Numbered from the stretch's first letter, positions 43,688 to 55,666 are shown. The stretch: 64,000 bases of DNA from Whalleya microplaca (GCA_022497155.1 MU385756.1:248001-312000), one strand, 5' to 3'. A program made the numbers and translations. The notes: a model not told the origin generated them from the sequence alone.

Positions 43688-46600
43688 TCAAGCGCCCCCC
43701 ATGCCCTCAGAGAATAGCAGCAGCGGCCACTGCATAGCCGCCGTAGTCGTAGCGACAGAAGCAGGCATACCGACGCCGAGCCCCATATCGCCGGGCGCCG
43801 AGCCGACAGCGACGTGGGAGGGCGGGCCGCCCCTGGGGCCGGAGCCGCCCAGGGACATCAGCGCGTTGGCGCTGTACCGGTCCTGATTGTCGACGATGGC
43901 GGCGGTCCAGTTGTGCCAGGTGTTGCTGCCGCCGCCACCACCGGAGGACGGCGGCGGCTGTGGTGGCGGGGGTTGCTGGCGCCACATGATGTCCGCGGGC
44001 TGCGTCATCTGCGTCGCCTGCGTGGCGAATGTCGTCAGCGGGTTGTGGTCCGGGGCCTGGATGGACACCTGTGCCTGTGCCTGTGTTTGCGCTTGTACGT
44101 GTGCTTGTTGCACCTGCGCCTGGGCGTGGGCGTGAGCTTGTGCGGCGACCACCTGTCCGGCCGCTTGTGGATATAGGAAAGAGTTGTCCGCCTCGTAGGT
44201 GATGCCGTTCGTCGCACCTGCGTCTGTGTATGGCAGCGGATAGGCCCCAGAATCCGGAGTGGTTTCCGGGTAGTAGCTATTACGAGGCGTTGGCATGATG
44301 TGACCCATCGAGCCATTCATGGCGCCCGTATTTGGATTGGGCGAAGGAGCCATGCCCGTTGTATAGGGTGGCGTGTGTGGGGAATGCTTAAGCATGTCCT
44401 GTGAGAGATGGGATGGTGGGAGTGGTTCGGTTGAGTTTCGAAAGCGGTCGTGCTCTATCCAAGCAATAGTACGATCAACGATAGCACCTACAGCATCACG
44501 GAGACCCATGCCGGAGCCTGAATAGAGTTCACAGGTCAGCAAGAAGTATACTGAGCACGGGTACATAAAGGCAGACTCACCCATGAGACTTTGAGTCTCA
44601 GCCAGGATATCCAGCCAATGGCCCATATCCTCGTGTAGGAGTTGCACTTCGGCCGCAGATATTTCATGCCGCCTCTCCCAATGTGCGGTAAGGGTCGAGA
44701 AAATTGCGGCAACATATATCGAAATGCAGTACCATGTCGTGTCGAGGGACTTCAGCCTGTACAATTTATGTACAATTCTCAACATATCATTTGCCACTTC
44801 CTCACATACCCTCGTATTTGTAGCTATTAATTTGGGATCATTAGTTATACTGGCCCCGGGATGCCTCAGCGAGAGGCGAAGCTCGAGTGCCATATACTCC
44901 GCGTATAGAGGAAGCATAGGATTGTCACTCTCGGCGCCAGTAAGCTTCAAGCCTTCAGGGAGGTCGTCTCGCCACGTCCTAAGCTGCTCCTCGAGCGCCT
45001 CAACGGTAAGAAGGTACCGGTCAGGATCCCTTCGGGCGCAATATATATTGGCGTACATCTCGAGAAATATTGTGGTGATTTTGAACGTCATAACGCCAAT
45101 CTCGTAGATGCACTTGCCGGGCTTTGTGGTGTCGACTCCGTCTTCCGTCAGCAGCTCATCTGCTATCATTTCTGGGAACCCCACATCGATTTCCTCTAGC
45201 CGTAAAGGCATTGGACGCCCCATTCGACCGTTCAGTGCGACACTTGTTCCTAATAATGTCCACCATATCCGCTTGCGGAGCTCGTTCTCCAGGTTCGTGC
45301 CCTCGCCGGGCTTCTTCCAAGCACGATGTAGGCCCAGCTCGATGGCCATACCTAATGTGTAGCTGGTCATCAGGCTGCTAGGACCGGGCTTTGGGAACCG
45401 CATTGTATGCGCACAGACCATAGCCAAGGCCTGGACATCATATAAGGTGCGAGAGCTGGCCAAGTCGAAGAACTTGCTCGCGGCGAAGTGGTAATGCTTG
45501 TTGGACAAGTCGTTCAGGTGAGCTTTCTGCTTGGGCAGATCCTGGTTCCGGAGGCCATATTGGAGATATATCGACGCAAAAACCATATGAACCATGGTCG
45601 TTTCAGCCACGGTGGGCTGGAAATTAGGGTCGTCGTAGAAGCGCGTTAGAAGGTTCATGAAGGTAGGCTTATGGAGGATCGGGTGGAAGGGATAGATCAT
45701 GAGGAAGTACCACTCGGCATACGTGAAAGCATCGCCTCGTGGAGGTAAGTCGACTTGGAGCGGAGGGTTGACTCGCATGCACGACTGCAGCAGAGCCTGG
45801 ACGGATTTGTTGTAGCGTGGGGAGCGAGCATCGGCGAGGGGGGACGGTTCGTCCATGTCTGGCACGTCGAACGATCCTATGTCTATGGTGCTCCCGAGGA
45901 TGGACAAAGTAGTCCCCTTGATTGAACTCATCAGAGCGTGGTCCGAGCCGACTCCCAAGTGAGTGTCCACTGGCCTCGGCTCAACAATTGTATGTGGGAT
46001 GTCGGCCATCGGGATCCTGGTCGGGAGATCCTTCACCCAGATGGATGATCCCAAGGGCGTCCATTGCTCCTTCGGTGTGCCATGCATGCTGTGGCCTACA
46101 CCGTCGTCGAAGCCCATGCTGGGACCCTCCTTGGCCGGGAATGAGGTTGAATGCCACGGCTTGACCTCAACGCCTTTGGACTGCAGTACCTTTTCCAGGT
46201 CGCGGATGTGATTCAGCATGTCCATCTTCTCGCGCTCCAGCTCTTGCATGTAGCCCCTCCGTTCCGTCCGGCCGGTCACGCGATCGGTCACATAGCATTC
46301 GAGGTTCTGGTTGATGCAATGCGAGCAGCCCTCGGGCAGGGCATCGCAGCGGATCTTGCGAACCTGGCGCGTAGATGCACGTTAGCACGACGGGTCACAC
46401 GACTCAATGGCGCTCGCTGCGGGCACATGCGACGCAGCATATGTTCGAAGAATGGGAAGAGAAGAAACCAATAAAATAAAAATAAATTAAAACAAACACA
46501 AAAACAAACACAAAAACAAAAACAAGGAACTGTCTGTCAAAACATACCTTGCATCGGTCGCACGCCTGGCCCGTTCTCGTGTACGACTGAAGCTTGCTCT

Positions 46601-46730
46601 TAACAACGCTCGAGAAGTCATTGGGAGCGGGCCGGTCGCGATCAAGCTTGTGGAATTTGCATCCCCCCGGACTGTTAAGAGGATCAATGCCAGGCTCACC
46701 AGGCCGTTTCGGTGGGCGGCCTGGAGGCAT
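43688..46730 (-). CDS. Zn(II)2Cys6 fungal transcription factor with fungal-specific TF domain
   Basis: Three exons, 46730-46548, 46363-44581 and 44517-43688, give 931 residues. The zinc cluster is split by intron 1 (184 bp) and reads C-x2-C-x6-C-x6-C-x2-C-x6-C (Cys57, 60, 67, 74, 77, 84) once spliced; VRKIR lies between the second and third cysteines. A linker and coiled-coil follow (YMQELEREKMDMLNHIRDLE, ~104-123), the usual dimerisation element. The fungal-specific TF domain covers ~250-620, with FLMIYPFHPILHKPTFMNLL and GMAIELGLHRAW. The C-terminus is low-complexity, Pro/Gln/Ala/His/Gly-rich, likely an activation region. The 63-bp intron 2 (44580-44518) is in frame, so retention would give 952 residues. 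It should bind paired CGG triplets; the regulon and orthologue are not recognised. Confidence 0.9.
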
Positions 46731-46751
46731 GGCAGCACGGCGGCACGAAGG

Positions 46752-46800
46752 TTTTTTTTTTTTTCTTTCCTTTTCTTTCCTTTTCTTTCCTTTTCTTTCT
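46752..46800 (-). repeat. Poly-T and (CTTTCCTTTT)n tract in the TF upstream leader
   Basis: Thirteen Ts followed by about four decamer units, ending ~20 bp upstream of the TF start codon. On the transcript this is a GAAAGGAAAA purine tract, probably in the 5' UTR. Confidence 0.85.
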
Positions 46801-47262
46801 TGTGAAAGGCCAATGTTTGGCGCACAAGGATTGGAGCTTGTTACGCCGACTGAAGATAGGAAATGGAGTTTACCGATAGCGTAACAGTAGGTGATATCTT
46901 ACAGGACCTTGACTCCGTTCGTAGGGCGTTGATAGCCCGTTGATAGGGCGCCTTAGCGTACCCCGGGGAGCCTAAGTAAAATACAAAGTGCTTAGCAACT
47001 TTAAATTGCTATTAGTCTGCCCAGTAGCGTCCTCGACCTGCCGTAGATTGGTCGTAAATTGGTGGGGGAGAGGGTTGATGAATAATAGACGGAATATGCC
47101 GTCGACTTGTATCGTGAGAGGGAGATAAAGTGACTGGAAAGTGGTTCAATGTTGGCTTCTTGTGAGTTTTTGGCTAATGAATTGTTAGCGAACCGTCATG
47201 TTAGTCAGCCTATTCATGATCATGCCTTTTCTTGCTTATTGCTGTTATTGCATACTGGGGAT

Positions 47263-47288
47263 GGGGAGAGGGAGAGAGAGAGAGAGAG
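47263..47288. repeat. (GA)n microsatellite
   Basis: Purine dinucleotide run in intergenic DNA. Confidence 0.85.
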
Positions 47289-49942
47289 GCGTATATGTAG
47301 GGATGAATTGGGGACTTACACATATAAGTCGGAACGCAGAAGCAACGCAACGCAGTACATACAACGTCAACAGACGCAACTCCTGGTTCAGCCCTGAACA
47401 CCCAAGTTACTCAGGTAATGGGATTCGATGTTAGATATAACTTGAGCGTACGTTCAACAACGACGTCAAGACGGTTGAGAATTTGGCCGGTAAAGATGGT
47501 AGAAGTGAAGGAGGCCAGGACTTATATGGTCGACGAGGAATGTGAACAGTGATGTTGGTGACCCGGCGGGACGTTTCATTTGAACAAGAGTTCCCACCTT
47601 CATTGCTGAGCTGATCCCGAATTTGAAATACCAGGAAGTTAGATATAGGCTCGAAAGAGATCAAAATTAACAACAATTAGCATACCCATCCGGATCGGTT
47701 GGCACTGGATCGTGACTAGTGACCCCATCTGGTATTCCTGAGACCCCCAACTCCTTCTAGTGAAGCATGCTTAGATAATTTACGTCAATCGTAAGGCTTA
47801 GACCTCCTCCTGTAGGAGTCTCCTGGTGCGGTCGTCTGCGCATGTATGGGCCACTCCCGCCAAGACTGGATTATATGTATAACGATAACGGACCCAGCTG
47901 GGTCCCCTAATAATATACTGCCTATAACAAGCACGGTCGCTGAGGGATCAGATCCCCTGTCCCACGATGGGGTCTCTTGAGAGTCTTATGGGGTCCTCTA
48001 TGGGGTCTCTACTATGTAGTAGGGTTACCAGGAGGATGGATAAGGTACCTTACGTAACCCCCCGTCGACCAGGTAGGCGGTCATGGTAGCATTCCCCCTA
48101 GGCCACTTTCAGCTTACCCACTCAAAAAGTCCTTGCAGCCAGCGGTAGACGCCCACTACGTGTCGTCACGAGCCCGCCCATTGGTCTGCCGGGTCGTGGT
48201 AGAAAGGGTAGTCATTCGACGCGAAGGACCTTCTTGAACTAGTCCATAGACGAAACCGAAATGAAGGATGGAAATAGGAGACCTTGGCACGGTACGCCTT
48301 TCCGAAGACAGCCACATGGGAGCACCCGAGAGCTAGAGACATGTGAGAGGGCGCTACTACCTAACTAGCAATACCCAGGCTGCCAGGAAAGACGAGACGG
48401 GAATAACAGATTTGTGCACTCGAACGATAGCGCGAAGGAGCATTAGCCCCGGGGAAGCGAGCGACACACGCGCTTATGACAGCATACCAGTCCAGGTATC
48501 GAGGGATAGATATCTCCCCAGAATGACAAATACCTAATTAGCACGGCAATGGCCCACTTGCTCGTCCTGTTGCTGTGGGTGGTAGCACTGCTGGTAGTGC
48601 TAGTATGTAGATGGTAGCAGGCGGTGTGTGCTTTTGGGGGCCGTGGGAAGAATGGGTTTGGCAGATTCAACCGCGCTGTCGGTACATGTAGGTATCGTGA
48701 ATGGCAAAGGTTGTGTGTGAAGTAGGGCAGTCCATGAGCAGAAATTCCAGAGAAGCGGCCGAGCTTATATAAATGATCAAGGCAACATTCAACGGCACTT
48801 GCCAGCGGCGCACTGAGGACCAACAGCCTTCTCGGCAGAAAGCAAGCAGCGAATTCTCCCAATGGGAAGGGGGGGGGAACTCGGCAATATCCTCATATGC
48901 AAGGCACAATTTGCGTGTAAGGCTTTCTCCGTAGAGAGCTTGAGCGCGATATGCGACACGCGGCATGCGGGCACGCGGGCATGCGACATTCTTGGATGTA
49001 ACACGCGCCATCACGCAAACAAATGCTATGTACCTGTAACATGGGTCGCCTCATAATTGACACAAAGTGTAATTCGTACTACATAGTGAGAACTGATCCG
49101 GACAATTATGATAGATAGAATTCGATCAGGCTGTCTGCGCGTGTTACATACACGTACAGACTAAGCTACAAGCTGCTTCCCCTAGGGCTCCTAGGCCGGG
49201 TGTGCAAACCGGGTGGTCGGGTCAGCCTTAAAAGCGTTGTTGCGGCACATCATAGATCCTAGCATGTAAGAAGTGATAAAACAGTTTTTGATTCGCTCAG
49301 ATGGTCGAAGCTTAATTCCTTTTTCATCGCCTTCTAGATCTACGCCGCTCGTTGTCTCGGGTCCGAAACTGCTGCAAGTGACAGAAGTCAGCGCGGCACA
49401 GCACGGGACCCCGGCGAGGAGGCAGAATTAACCGCGTCCGGGGTAATCTTCGCGAGTCTATCGTGGTATAATACCCAGTTAGTTGGGGGTGTGGATAAGC
49501 GATATGACTAGTCAGATGTTCGAGTTGAGTATAATACATATAATAGAACATGTCAGACAACTCATGTGTACTATAAACTGTATATGTTAGTTAGGTAGTT
49601 AAATAATTGTCTAGTAGTAGGTGAGCAGGTGAGCAGGTGAGCTTGGTTCCCGTTCTTTCACTTATTATCGACTAATAATTCTTAGCGGGCCTATCAAAAG
49701 ACAGCAGTCGAACTTTATGTAATTGCCAGCTGGTCAGCAAATGCCAGCAGCTGCTTTGTACCCCTCTATCAGCTATGGCTATGTACATCTATCTATCTAT
49801 CCGAATACCCCGCCATCATCGATAACTGACTGCCTTATTCAACTATCAAAAAGATCCAACACAGGATCTTCAACTCCTCATCATAATTAGGTGCTTGGCG
49901 AAAATTACATGCCCAGAGCCACAACCATCTACTCATACCAAG

Positions 49943-50901
49943 ATGGTTCCCTCAGGAGAAGCTCCGCCGGGGCTGCCGCTATTAGAAGCCATTTCACTCG
50001 AGCATCTACCCCCAACGCACTCGATTCACATCGGCGTATTTAGGGACATCGCGAATGCCACCTTCCTACACCAGCAACTCTTAGGCCGAAACGCGGATTT
50101 CGAATATGCCTTCATAGACGCTAGCTCGGTATGTCTTTATTATCATGCTTTAAGTGTGAACAGGAAGGCTATTGCTATATTGCTTTACTTCACAGATGTT
50201 GTCAAAATTGACTAGGCGCTTATTTCTTACATCTTCATTGATATTACAGGTCACATCTCGCCTTCAGGTGCTGTCTGCTGTCTACAAGGCGGCGACGATA
50301 CAACTCGGTGGGACCATGAAGACACCGAACATCCACTCGGAGATCGTGTGCTCTCTCAGCCCTACCAATAACGTACGTAATCAGTGACCTAGCACCTAGC
50401 CACCTATGTCCCCCTTTCTTTGCCCTTCTTTGCCCATCCTTATTCTAATATTTGTGCACATGCCTTATACCTTCACCGGCACTTTCTTCTCATCTCTCAC
50501 CCATGCCTAGTTCGCTGCCCTTCTATGAGCCCACCGAACTACATGCATACTTCATTTTAGCGCCGCTCACGTGCTCCTAGATCTCAGAAGCTTACCGTCG
50601 ATTCGGTATAACACCGACGACTAAGGACCTTGTCATAGTGAAAGTGCTCATCTCCCCCTCGTCCGGCGAGCCTAGCAAGCTATCTCCACAGGACGTGTCG
50701 TCACATCTACTCTCCCATGTGCAGGGCAAGCTCTCCCCGTTCACAGACGCGACCCTCTCAGAACTCACAGACTGGGCCAAGGTGCGCAAGTACTACAAGC
50801 TGAACGGTGCTCCCGGTTTGGACGGGATCAAAGACCCGGCCCAGAAGGATCGAGAAATTGAACTGCTTATTTTGGGAGCCATGGCGTTACGGGGTTTATG
50901 A
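49943..50901 (+). CDS. CGI121: EKC/KEOPS complex subunit CGI121
   Basis: Three exons, 49943-50128, 50250-50372 and 50581-50901, give 209 residues in phase. The start is the ATG at 49943; the frame is open further upstream but only a TTG is available. Conserved CGI121/TPRKB blocks are present: IGVFRDIANATFLHQQLL, FEYAFIDASS, VTSRLQVLSAVYKAA, the MKTPNIHSEIVCSLSPTNN stretch and ISEAYRRFGITPTTKDLVIVKV. CGI121 binds Bud32 in the KEOPS complex and carries tRNA for threonylcarbamoyl-adenosine (t6A37) formation; in yeast it also affects telomeres. Compared with yeast, a longer middle loop (~150-185, with the SPFTDATLSELTDWAKVRKY segment) is seen, common in filamentous fungi. Confidence 0.93.
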
Positions 50902-51627
50902 TTACCTACCTAGCTACGCTGGGACGCAATACATATTTCTATTGGCATATATGTATAGTTCTGGCGTCGAAAATAGAAGCTGCCGTTATAATCTATTGGC
51001 CATCTATACAGGGAGACGGACGCTTTCTTTCTAGGCAGCAAGCAGAATAAACTACCACGTATTCGACAGATATTCTGGATGACTACATATGCATGTCAGG
51101 ACTGGACTTGAGAATAGGTATAGAAACTTCCAAGGGCGTGGGAATATCGGCCCGGGCTCCTACTCTTTGAGGAATGGCTACATACGTATTATAAATGTTC
51201 GTTATCTCGAATACGATAACAACATCGCCCTAGGTACTATTCGTTCGATTCGGACTCGCTTGCGATAAACAAAACTAAGCGCGGCTGGCAAGTTCCGCAC
51301 CCTGCTACCGCGTACTATTTATTATTAGGGGGCCGCAAGGTCCACATATGGGGACCTGAGACACACCCTACCAGCCCTACAGCATTGTATTTGGAATCCG
51401 TCGTTCAGGGCCAATGTCAGAACTATAAAAAAAACCCTATCTACAGCCCTATAGTTCAGACGTCTTATTAAGCGCTAGTCTGCTCCTCGTGGGACGTATC
51501 TGCGCGTGTAAGCAGATAACATATAACCTATAGCCTAGGGGGACAGTTCATACATATAGGAGTGGACCCTCCTCGCAACCTGGGGCTTCAACCAACATGG
51601 ATCGTTACCCGGTTCACTGAATGGAAA

Positions 51628-51775
51628 GAGTGGGCATCGAACTTGGGGGCCCTGATCGACCACTTCACAATCGTTCCTGGTTGAAAATGAGTGGGAATCT
51701 ATCTTGGGGAGGGGGGGGCCCTTGATCGACTCTACCTCGCTCTCGTTCCCGGTTTTGAATTTTCATGAATCTCAT
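51628..51775. repeat. Imperfect tandem duplication (~60-80 bp units)
   Basis: Two adjacent units each start GAGTGGG and share CTTGGGG, GGCCC-TGATCGAC, TCGTTCC-GGTT and the terminal ATGA. The second unit is lengthened by a G-run. Confidence 0.6.
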
Positions 51776-52572
51776 GACTCTTCAACGTTTACATATGGGG
51801 ATGCCGACGACTCACAGACGACGCTATTCTATATATAGGTAAACGAAAGAGGCGGACCAGGAAATTCTTCATTCGCGATACCGACTCTGACTTGCATATT
51901 GATGCAGTTCCCCAATGCCGGGTCCTATGGATGACTACCTGTGTACCTGAAAACGTGGGCGGTGATACTATATATATTATAAGAAGCCCGAAGAATATCA
52001 GGACTCGGGTTCGTACATACAGAATAGACACTAAAACCCGCCTTTCACTCTTCAATGGTAAGCTCAGATACCTACCTCAGTCAATATAAACCTATTATAG
52101 TAATCCGTATCACAAGTGCTATTCGGTGAAGATGATGACCGTCAAGAAAATCGTCTATCAAAAACTCTGCAGTCATACGTAAACATGGTTCGATACGTGC
52201 AGCCATAGATCAAATTAACACAATAGACTAAATTAGGTATATCCACCCCGCGGTAACCGATACCGTGAGACTGACTGCGTGATCATTATCATCGTGGTCG
52301 AGAAAGAGTCGTAAGTCATTCATACATATTACCCATTAAGGTTGCTAGCTAGTGCGGCGTGGGTTGGGTTGGGGGCTAGCGTAGCATACGGGACCACCTT
52401 CACCTCCAGGCTCCGGCAAACGCTATTCACCCCCCCGGGCCACGATCCATACGATGTGGCTTGACGTCCGCACGAGATCCGCTCGTGCATAAGTGCCATT
52501 CTGTCGCAGGTCCCGCTTGCTTCTATCTCCGTGCTGCATCGGCGTTTTCACAGCTCACCTCCTATCCCTTAG

Positions 52573-52669
52573 GTTGCAAAGGCTTTCTTTCGCCCTTGGC
52601 CTGACCCTTTGCCTTGCGTGCGTGCGTGCTCGGGGGGGCCGCCCGCCGCCCCCCCCGCCCGGGCGCGGG

Positions 52670-52722
<53 letters not shown>

Positions 52723-52779
52723 NNNNNNNNNNGTTGCAATGGCTTTCTTTCGCCCTTGGCCTGACCCTTTGCCTTGGGT
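52573..52779. other. Assembly gap flanked by a duplicated 47-bp block and homopolymers
   Basis: The block at 52573-52619 (GTTGCAA..GCCTTG) recurs at 52733-52779 with two differences, on either side of a >50-bp G-run and 10 Ns (52723-52732). A run of C follows at 52791-52808. This pattern suggests local mis-assembly rather than real biology. Confidence 0.75.
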
Positions 52780-52862
52780 GGGGGGGTGGACCCCCCCCCC
52801 CCCCCCCCAACAATACACCTCTCTCTATACCCTCCCCCCCCCCCCCCCCCCCCCGTCACCTT

Positions 52863-54461
52863 TCACGCCATCCCCAGCGCCGCCCACGTCCTCCTCTTCA
52901 GCTCCGCCCACATCGCACCCCTCCCGGACCGCGTGCGGGCCACGGCGTCGCGGTTCTCGTGGGCGCGGCGGAGGAGGTACTTCATGCACTCCTTGGTCGT
53001 GCCCCAGACGATGTACTTGTACGCCCGGGGCACCTCGGGGCCGCCGCTGCCGCCGCCGCCTCCGCCAGCCGCCTTCCCGCCCTCGCGCGCCGCGCACACG
53101 AGCTCGCAGCTGACCTCGTCCGCCATGCCCTGCAGCTGCGCGATGGCGAGCTCCGTGCCGGTGCCGGCGGACTGCGGCGAGGCGCGGACCGCGCGCGCCC
53201 GGCGCACGGAGTCGAGGTTGTGCGAGCCGAGCACGATGCTGACGCGGGGGAACGGCGTCTCCGTGTTTCCTTGCGATGATGATGATGATGATGATGAGCG
53301 GGGTGGCTGGAGCACCGTGCCCCATTTCCGGCAGATCAGACTCGCGGCGATCCCGTCGTACGCCGCGTCCGTGTCGGCCTTGGTGTCGTGGATGATGTGT
53401 CTGGGGTCGGCGCCGAGGTAGGCTCCGCGCACGAGCTTGACGCCGAGCGTGAACCCCTCCGCGGACGCCGTCGCCAGGTGCGAGGCCAGCGTCGCGGGCG
53501 TGCTCTTCAGGTAGGCCTGGTAGGTACCGTAGACGAGGGCGTGGCCGGGGGCCGTGTTGTAGCGGCGCTGGTAGTCGACGGTCCAGTCGTCAATGCCCCT
53601 CTGCAGCGCGTCCTGCTCGGCATCAAAGAGCAAAGGGATGTTGCGGTGGGTCGCGAGGTCGCAGATGTCGTCAATGGCGGCACGCAGGGCCTTGGGGGGC
53701 GGAAGGCGGTTCTTGAGCGCGTAGAGCGCTTGTCTCCCGGCCCCGGTGAACTTGAGCGCGACGAAGTCGCCAGGCTGCGCTAGCCGTACCGTCTCCTTGG
53801 TGCCGGCGGCCCAGGGGGCGATCTCGTTGCGCACGCAGGCGTCAGCCTCGGGGCCCTCGGTGCAGGATGAGAGGGAGCGGGTCTGGGACTCCGAGAGCAC
53901 AACCTCTCTGGCGTAGCCGAGGATGACGCCGGTGAAGCCGATTTTCTTGATGTCGTTGATGGTGTGGCGGACCTCGGCGGCGTTCTCGCCGGCGCAGAAC
54001 TGCGCGTAGAAGGTCTTCTTGAGGAACCAGCGGAGCGGGGGATTCCTGTCAGGGTTGAGAATTGCCCGTTCGGAGTGCGCAAGCGTGGACATGATGGCGA
54101 GGGAAGGGGGGAGGAGGACTCGTGACGAGGAGATGGTGGTCGTCGCTAGGGTACGGACGACTGTCGAGAAAGGGAGAACGGAAAGTGGCGCTGATTTAGA
54201 CATGGGGACGGACTTGATGGGGACCTCTACGGGAAGGTGAGTGATGGAAGATGCTGTTGCTGCTGCGGCTAAGACAGACTGGTCGGAGGCGGGAGGTGAT
54301 CGTTTGTTGGAAGACGAGTGCATCCCCCTCCTCGGTGTCGAGGATATGTGATTTGAGACATTGTGACTTGCGACGTAAACACCGCATGATTGCGCCTTTA
54401 TTACATTTAAGCAAACAGGCAAGAACAATGGCCTCCTGCCTAAGGCTGAGCCTAGCACCAT
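52863..54461 (-). CDS. PUT1: Proline dehydrogenase (mitochondrial)
   Basis: Single exon, 532 residues. It oxidises L-proline to pyrroline-5-carboxylate with FAD, passing electrons to the respiratory chain at the mitochondrial inner membrane. The N-terminal ~120 residues are Ser/Ala/Arg-rich and unlike the core, consistent with a targeting region; the real start could be a later Met. The PRODH barrel is evident: FYAQFCAGENAAEVRHTI, GVILGYAREVV, VALKFTGAGRQALY, IPLLFDAEQDALQRGID, VYGTYQAYLK, GVKLVRGAYLGADPR, and the C-terminal KYIVWGTTKECMKYLLRRAHEN, whose double Arg holds the proline carboxylate. The gene contains a poly-Ser run from a GAT microsatellite (53275-53296) and a Gly run; both are species-specific insertions in loops. 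Confidence 0.94.
   Translation of the reverse strand: MVLGSALGRRPLFLPVCLNVIKAQSCGVYVASHNVSNHISSTPRRGMHSSSNKRSPPASDQSVLAAAATASSITHLPVEVPIKSVPMSKSAPLSVLPFSTVVRTLATTTISSSRVLLPPSLAIMSTLAHSERAILNPDRNPPLRWFLKKTFYAQFCAGENAAEVRHTINDIKKIGFTGVILGYAREVVLSESQTRSLSSCTEGPEADACVRNEIAPWAAGTKETVRLAQPGDFVALKFTGAGRQALYALKNRLPPPKALRAAIDDICDLATHRNIPLLFDAEQDALQRGIDDWTVDYQRRYNTAPGHALVYGTYQAYLKSTPATLASHLATASAEGFTLGVKLVRGAYLGADPRHIIHDTKADTDAAYDGIAASLICRKWGTVLQPPRSSSSSSSSQGNTETPFPRVSIVLGSHNLDSVRRARAVRASPQSAGTGTELAIAQLQGMADEVSCELVCAAREGGKAAGGGGGGSGGPEVPRAYKYIVWGTTKECMKYLLRRAHENRDAVARTRSGRGAMWAELKRRTWAALGMA
53275..53296. repeat. (GAT)n microsatellite inside the proline dehydrogenase gene
   Basis: About seven GAT/ATG triplets that encode a run of serines on the minus strand, within a surface loop. 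Confidence 0.9.
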
Positions 54462-55666
54462 TGTCAGTGCCTTCCTTTGAATGCTTCGAGTGAATGCTTC
54501 AAGGACACCAAGTCTTATGTCAAGTGAGACGGACTACGATATCGGCAACGAGGAAAGGAAAAGGCGGAAAAGCGATATGGTATAATCTATTGGGAGAAGA
54601 CAAGCAGGTAGGTATCATGAGGGATCTCAAGACAAAGAAAGAGCGCATACGTGGAGGTTATGCTTTTAACTATCTTCGGGTTCTACTCTTGTTCGTCCTC
54701 AATGGCTCCTTTATCTCCGAAAATCGCAGTCGGCACATTGAGCCGTTGGGAATCGATGCGATTATGGCGCAACGTACGGTAGGCCGAAACCACTGTCGGG
54801 ATGGCCAACATCCACCTTGGCTGGCCGATATTCCAATCACGACTCGACGCCATGGAGATGCATTCCCATCCGTCTGCGGGTTCTTATCATACCAGATCAC
54901 GTGGATCCATTGAGGCCAGCCAGAAAGCCGTTTGTAGCCGTAAGGTGAGAGGGAGGTCGACGCAAGCATTGGCCAATCAGACACGAAGCCGTGGAGTGCC
55001 TAGAGCAAGAAGACGTGAGAGGTGGAGTAATAGGCTCCCGTTAGCGGCACAGAGTCGACCTGGTAGACCCTGGCAGCCCTGGTACGGTCACGACGTCTCC
55101 CTGCAGCTGTCCGGCAGGCTGGTAGAAGTCGACCGAACATAGCAGCAACAAGCCGCTTATAGTTTATATAAACGTGGTTCGAGACCCGTGGGGCAACCTG
55201 TCTTAGGCCGAGCTTCCCCAAGGGCTCCTCGAGTGTTCGGCTCTGACGAGATAGCCGCGATCGGACGCGATAATGTCCATTGGCACTGATTCATGGGAAC
55301 GGAACCCCAAGAAAGCTCTAAAATAAATTGCGGCCGTACTGGCTCTCCTGGCCACTTTCTCTGTTAGGTAATTTGGGCGTAAAGCCTTGCAACATGACTA
55401 TACCCATCGAGATTTCTGGGTACCGAAGGTAGCCTTTTCGTGTTCTGTCGCGGTATAGACTGTGTCATAGCCTGCGGGAAACCAACAATTCCATGCAGCT
55501 AACGTGGCGATCTCATGCAAAATGATTATCGCCGTGGCGGGCAGCTGCAGGACGAATGTCAAACCTAGTGATGGGAGAGGAGCGAATTGTCCATCGTCTC
55601 TAAGTACTTTCCGAGACATAATAGGATATGCAGAGAGGGGTAATGCTCATGAAACATGACATCCGG
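54462..55666. other. Intergenic region, 1.2 kb
   Basis: Between the proline dehydrogenase start and the 3' end of the Tim17-family gene. A 139-codon plus-strand frame exists (54494-54913) but shows no family resemblance, and I do not call it. Confidence 0.45.

Larger units (their letters stand above)
46731..49942. other. Divergent intergenic region, 3.2 kb
   Basis: Lies between the starts of the TF (minus) and CGI121 (plus). It contains a T-run plus (CTTTCCTTTT)n at 46752-46800 inside the likely TF 5' leader, a GA run at 47263-47288 and a triplicated GTGAGCAG at 49620-49642. No gene could be supported; frames of 60-140 codons show no family features. Confidence 0.5.
50902..52862. other. Convergent intergenic region, 1.96 kb
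   Basis: Between the 3' ends of CGI121 and proline dehydrogenase. It contains an imperfect tandem duplication (51628-51775), long G and C homopolymers, and an assembly gap. No gene supported. Confidence 0.5.

Noticed and set aside
48443..48862. 139-codon minus-strand frame with scattered Cys and His
   Set aside because: No signal peptide, no family features, and overlapped by other equally weak frames.
52493..53421. Several Pro/Gly/Arg-rich frames across the N gap on both strands
   Set aside because: They consist of homopolymer translations and the antisense of proline dehydrogenase, and they cross an assembly gap.
54494..54913. 139-codon plus-strand frame
   Set aside because: No recognisable domain, no codon-usage support, and uneven composition; treated as chance.
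55160..55190. tRNA B-box-like GGTTCGAGACC
   Set aside because: The flanking T-stem does not pair and no A-box or acceptor stem fits upstream.
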